Shown in pieces: positions 60,940 through 64,000 of a DNA stretch of 64,000 bases. The position numbers and the translations under genes were made by a program. The stretch's first letter is position 1. Each line of letters begins with the position of its first letter. A model generated the notes under the pieces. It worked only from the letters and a program-made list of their open reading frames with translations, had not been told where the DNA came from and ran no database searches. Where the stretch lies: positions 53,982 to 117,981 of the forward strand of contig SSNU01000159.1 of NCBI GenBank assembly GCA_012064415.1, written 5' to 3'. Source of the DNA: Gyrodactylus bullatarudis (Eukaryota; Platyhelminthes; Monogenea; Gyrodactylidea; Gyrodactylidae).

Positions 60940-61275
60940 CAAATTTCATTTATTTTCAAGTATTGAAAATGATCAAAAAATCGAAATTCGACGGCCAAAC
61001 GATAATGAAGTTATGCATTTGAACAGATTCAGTATGTTCAGCTTTCTTGTCTTATTATCATCCTATTTTGATCAGTAAAAATTTTCAGTTTAAATTTCGT
61101 AAAAAAGGATTTTGGCGCCAAATCAAGATTTGAAAAATAACCATATTAAAAAAAATTCAGAATTTTTCTATTCAAATGGTCAATATGAACAGGATTTCAA
61201 AAAGCCTTTAACATTTTTGAATTTTCGATGAAAAAAACGAGGTTTTTGTAAAAATCATATTCATTTTCATGCTGA
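60940..61275. repeat. Right half of a foldback element, subfamily B
   Basis: Starts in the centre ('aatgatcaaaaaatcgaaat'), includes 'ggattttggcgccaaatcaa', and decays at 'cattttcatgctgatagga'. The left half is missing. Confidence 0.65.
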
Positions 61276-64000
61276 TAGGACTCGAATTGAAATTATGTAG
61301 TTGGTTTAGATGTTCTTTATCATTGGTTTTAAGCTGAGCTACCGATGTAATATATAAGTAATACTTATATATACTTATTAAGTATATATTTAACGAAATA
61401 TTTTGTGAAATAATCTTGCATCTTCTTATTTCATGAAATTATTTATTTTCAAAACTAATTTGAGGCCATATCAGAAGTAAACTCATCTTTCGTCACAAAG
61501 AGATCAAATTAAAGTGAGGATGATATCTACAATAGCCTTGAATTGATAATTTCCTCAGACAATAGTACTTGACACATTTGAAATAAGAATAGAAAAAATT
61601 GATTCAAATTTCATTTGATGAAAAATGGATCTTGTGTCAATCTGGTCTCTCTCTAATTAAATGATGCATTTTTTCTGACTTACGATTGTCTATTTAAGCA
61701 GTCGTGGGAAAATTCGAACGAAAATTCAGAATGAAATATGTAAAAATATTAAATTGAATTTATCACTGAAATTTATAAAAATTCTCGATATCATAACCAT
61801 TAACTGTTAATTCGAACCAACTTTTTACAATGAATTCAAAATAAAATTTTTATGTTTCACAATAAGTTTGCTATATTTTTGCAAGTCAGGCTCAAGAATG
61901 CCATTGATATTCGAGCTATCACACAGAGGAGAAAATTTCTTGAATTCATGGTCCCTCTTGATAGAAATTATTAAACTTTTCAATGTTCAAAGAAAATAAG
62001 ATTCATTTCCATAATACAGCTGAAAAGCTAATTCAGAACAAGGAATTTTTTCTATACATGTAATCAATGACTGAATTCGAAAATGATGAATAGACCTGGC
62101 CTATTTTTGTGTCAACACCCTTTTTATACGCTGTTATTAGTAATATTTAATTCATATGTTATCAATGTTGTGCGCAAAAAGTGAAGTTGCAGCAAAAGGG
62201 AAGATATGAATACACTTAGACCTGACATATGAACCAAAAATTACCCTCTTCCCTCTGCCACTATTCAATTTAGTTTTCGAAATCATCATCATACTTATAT
62301 ATAAACTTTGAATTTTCTGAGAAAAAATAATAACTTTCATTCTATCAAGATCCAATCGAAAGAGCATTTTTAAAGAATTCTCTTCATTTTGGGCGCCAAA
62401 GTTGAAGATTTGCCAAAGACCTCAAAAAATGGTTTGTCAAAAAGAAGGCTAGGGGCTCAAATCGAAGAAAATTTTAGCCTTGGAAATTTTTTGACAAAAA
62501 AATGTAGCCCTTAAGACTGCACTCATATTCATGATGTTTTCTAGGTTTGTTTTTAAAAATACAAATTCCACAAAAAAATTATTAAAAAGATAATTTATTA
62601 AGATATTTCTCATCGGTCGAATAATTAGAAGAATTTAGACTTTCAATTAGGGAATTTACTGAGGTCCATTCTCGAGGGTAGAATAAGAATTTGAAAAAAG
62701 ACCTATAAATAATGCTTTTAAATCTTTATACTTTTTTGATAGACTCCCATCTCTATTCAATGAAATTTCACGAAAACATTTACCAAAAAAGAATTGTATA
62801 ATTTCTAAAATACTTTTCTTTTGTTCATGATAAATAAATTTAACAATAAATATTTATTTATTTGTATATTATAAATTAATAATGCATAAACAGTTTGCAG
62901 AGTTACTTTGAATCATCACCAAATTAAATCATTTTGACAATTTGTTCACACCTAATGAATTTGTCCAAGTTTATCCTGAAAAAAAGCATTCCAATGTAAA
63001 TGAAAACATGCTGACATTTATTTACAGTTACAGTTTATGTAATCCAATAATTAATCAGAGTATTTTTCATGGATGAAAATTTTCAGGAAAAAATGGCAGC
63101 TTCAATTAGATGTTGAGTTGAAAAAAAGCATATTAATCCAGAATCGATGAAGGTAATTGATATTTTGAGCAACATGCAGTTATCATTTCGAATTGAAATT
63201 TGTTTTATTGATTTTATTCGACTTTCTTATATCATTTGTTCTTGGCGTTCAATTTGGTAGAATCAAGAAAGATGATGAAGATTAGAGTCACAGAATTACT
63301 TTTATGTGAGGAATTTTTCTATCCTTTTTGATATTCGATTTCTTATTTTGTATTCAAAAATAGTACTATACAAGAGAGATAGATTTTTCAAATTTTCATT
63401 TTTTAACTCTAATCAAAATCTGGTTCAGCTCTTTGAGACGGTTCTAATGATGTATAAGACATGAGTCTAAAAACCTACTTTAGATTGAGACATATCATGT
63501 ATTAACTCTAATGGAGTGAGAGAATTGCCTAATTATCATTTATTCACAATTTTTTCGACTTTAAGCTTTAATAACTTCGTCAAGATGATATTAAAATCAT
63601 CAATGAACTAAGAATATAAAAAATCCAAGAACTTTGATAATAAAAAAGTTTACTTGAAAGTAATGAGATCATTTTTGGGTGTTAAATGTCAAAAAATCAA
63701 AACTTTGGCTCTATTATATATATGTCACTATCTAAGAAATCAAATCTTTCAAAAATTTGGACTGAACTTGAAATAGTTTGCCATGATGTGGAACTTGTGC
63801 GGCTTGGCAGTTTGAAATTATCAAAATTAAATTTTTTAAATCTACCCCTGCTATACAAAGTACTTCCTAGAAGATGTATTATCCGAAAAATAATCGATCG
63901 AAATATTTCTACCTGATTACTCATGAGTACGACCATTAATTTTCAAAAATATTTTTAGAACCTCGTGTGTTCTGAAGCGCCAAATAAGGCTTGAACTTCA
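61276..64000. other. Terminal stretch without a recognised gene
   Basis: AT-rich. Opposed overlapping ORFs at 63686-63936 and a minus-strand ORF at 62152-62367 show no family signature. A short 'gcgccaaagttgaagatt' near 62391 also occurs near 24147, suggesting a decayed repeat. Confidence 0.35.

Noticed and set aside
1..64000. CRISPR arrays, bacterial operons or integrated prophage
   Set aside because: No regularly spaced direct repeats, ribosome binding sites or compact co-directional genes; split genes and animal families exclude a prokaryotic origin.

Overview
This is AT-rich genomic DNA from an animal, almost certainly an invertebrate. The evidence is metazoan gene families (Ral GTPase, CoA synthase, DC-STAMP-domain protein, muscarinic-type receptor) split by GT-AG introns, separated by long stretches dense in transposable elements. 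I cannot name the phylum from sequence alone. A run of 289 Ns (18271-18559) is an assembly gap.

Layout. (1) About 2.2-7.5 kb, minus strand: a three-exon Ral-type small GTPase with an unusual Asn/Ser-rich N-terminal extension of about 250 residues. Its 3.9-kb second intron holds an antisense Penelope-like element (PLE), itself interrupted by a short degenerate ORF. (2) 7.65-10.56 kb, plus strand: a three-exon bifunctional coenzyme A synthase, divergent from Ral across only 168 bp. (3) 12.8-28.6 kb, plus strand: a four-exon DCST1/sneaky/SPE-42-like sperm-fusion protein with a C-terminal C4C4 RING. Its last two introns (5.5 and 6.9 kb) are full of transposons. (4) 28.6-56.7 kb: no host gene that I can recognise. 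The space is filled by a degenerate non-LTR retrotransposon, PLE fragments, hAT-like and TA-flanked palindromic elements and a piggyBac relic. (5) 56.8-58.1 kb, plus strand: a two-exon muscarinic-acetylcholine-like receptor. (6) 58.1-64 kb: foldback elements and a LINE fragment.

The most interesting layer is the repeats. At least eight places carry a hammerhead-ribozyme core (CTGATGA, short stem, GAAA, short stem III), usually just beyond the GIY-YIG endonuclease remnant or 3' tail of a PLE. Several also show the GGCAT/ATGCC loop-loop complementarity. Two of these ribozymes lie in opposite orientation in the arms of a 357-bp inverted repeat that I read as perfect, around a PLE endonuclease fragment (45982-47060). 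Two other PLE tails with ribozymes sit between inverted repeats (17 kb and 33 kb). A second recurrent structured motif, CACTGAAGAA-hairpin-GAAAC, occurs four times with compensating stem changes.

The commonest repeats are long foldback elements of 600-735 bp. They fall into at least three subfamilies whose interiors differ but whose ends share AAGCTAGTTGACATGAAG and TA target duplications. In two copies, LINE fragments sit at the same point in the left arm. The four host genes do not form an evident pathway; their adjacency looks incidental, apart from the shared Ral/CoA-synthase promoter region.
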